Assembly: GCA_047975295.1 (NCBI GenBank)
Contig: JBKEDH010000123.1
Span: 1-14,878 of the forward strand
DNA length: 14,878 bases
DNA from: JBKEDH01 sp047975295
GTDB lineage: Bacteria; Bacteroidota; Bacteroidia; Flavobacteriales; Flavobacteriaceae
Direction of reading: 5' to 3'
Numbering within the stretch: position 1 is the stretch's first letter; each line of letters begins with the position of its first letter. Below, one piece after another: positions 14,560 to 14,878 of this stretch. The notes below the pieces were generated by a model, which did not search any database, was not told the DNA's origin, and saw only the letters and a list, made by a program, of their open reading frames with translations. The position numbers were made by a program, and so were the translations under genes.

Positions 14560-14878
14560 ACTTTACCATCTTATAAACCTTTTTGTTAATTTTAAGTCAA
14601 AAAAAAATACAGCTTCATAGAATTTATCTTTAGTTTAGTAACTTTATGTCCTAATTTATGTTTTATGAAAGCTTTTAATGGACATTTTGCAAACAATAAT
14701 CATTATCCGCCGGAATAATTAAATAACTGAACCACAAACTCTTGGTTAAATTTAAATAGATGAAACCCTCATTGAGGGATTTAGCAAAACCAAGATAAAG
14801 GCCTCCACAAAAGGTCATGAATAAAACAACGGGCAGTAAGCTTATTGCTTTTTTGCAACGCTGTTTGTAAAAAACTAA
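14560..14878. other. right-edge region, mostly unassigned
   Basis: These 319 bp after the terminator contain no convincing complete gene. I see a 9-base A run near 14600, a 17-codon frame from ATG 14665 (+) with no support, a short CCCTC-ATT-GAGGG hairpin at 14766-14778, and an open - strand frame running off the edge that is listed separately. Confidence 0.5.
14675..14878 (-). CDS. possible C-terminal fragment of an unknown protein, cut by window edge
   Basis: On the - strand a frame is open from the right edge for 67 codons and stops at 14675-14677. The translation is hydrophobic in its first part (AISLLPVVLFMTFCGGLYLG) and aromatic later (TKSLWFSYLIIP), as in the last helices of a membrane protein. 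I recognise no family. An ATG at codon 21 could instead start a 47-residue protein. The frame would converge on the helicase gene, with the bidirectional hairpin at 14518-14559 between them, which suits a real gene end. In DNA this AT-rich an open frame of this size can arise by chance, so confidence is low. Confidence 0.3.
   Translation of the reverse strand, partial: LVFYKQRCKKAISLLPVVLFMTFCGGLYLGFAKSLNEGFIYLNLTKSLWFSYLIIPADNDYCLQNVH

Noticed and set aside
14665..14718. 17-codon + strand frame (MKAFNGHFANNNHYPPE)
   Set aside because: It is too short to support by itself, has no clear promoter box (TAACTTTA nearby lacks the final G) and overlaps the open - strand frame.
14766..14778. CCCTC-ATT-GAGGG hairpin as a terminator or relative of the helicase leader hairpin
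   Set aside because: It has no T-run after it, and the resemblance to CCTCA-GGG-TGAGG at 12650 is too short to be meaningful.

Overview
The window looks like ordinary chromosome from an AT-rich member of the Bacteroidota. The evidence is several TAnnTTTG-type -7 promoter boxes without Shine-Dalgarno sequences, the long (about 665-residue) form of urocanase, and protein families typical of that phylum. I cannot fix the genus; a marine Bacteroidales/Marinilabiliales-like or flavobacterial relative would fit. There are ten convincing complete protein genes, one small unknown membrane protein, one possible gene fragment at the right edge, and no rRNA, tRNA, CRISPR array or complete insertion sequence.

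Left part (1-2042, + strand): an OsmC/Ohr-like thiol protein, a probable lipoprotein with a CxxCH haem site (Tll0287/DUF3365 type) and a probable lipoprotein fusing a rhodanese to a thioredoxin. Together they suggest envelope redox or sulfur-stress chemistry. A small four-helix membrane protein of unknown function follows on the - strand.

Middle part (2840-6348, + strand): a SpoU/TrmH-type RNA methyltransferase, a soluble PAS histidine kinase without a partner response regulator, and an M48 (Ste24-like) membrane protease. A 161-bp MITE-like element with 20-bp terminal inverted repeats sits exactly against the methyltransferase stop codon. That TAA is apparently one copy of the 3-bp target duplication.

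Histidine utilisation (6614-11468, - strand): hutH, hutU and hutI lie in pathway order and convert histidine to urocanate, imidazolonepropionate and N-formimino-glutamate. A LysR-type regulator is transcribed divergently from hutH across a 73-bp gap holding a hutH promoter box and a 17-bp palindrome, so it is the obvious candidate regulator. No enzyme for the last step (HutG, HutF or FtcD type) is in the window.

Right part (12445-14878): seven perfect copies of a 7-bp repeat follow the LysR stop. Then comes a DEAD-box RNA helicase with a DbpA-type C-terminal RNA-binding domain and a basic Gly/Arg/Lys tail, ended by a strong hairpin terminator. Its leader of about 106 nt is the most interesting piece of non-coding DNA here. 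It can form two long helices, one of 14 bp ending 6 nt before the start codon, which interlock as a pseudoknot or exclude each other, as expected of an RNA switch or autoregulatory element.
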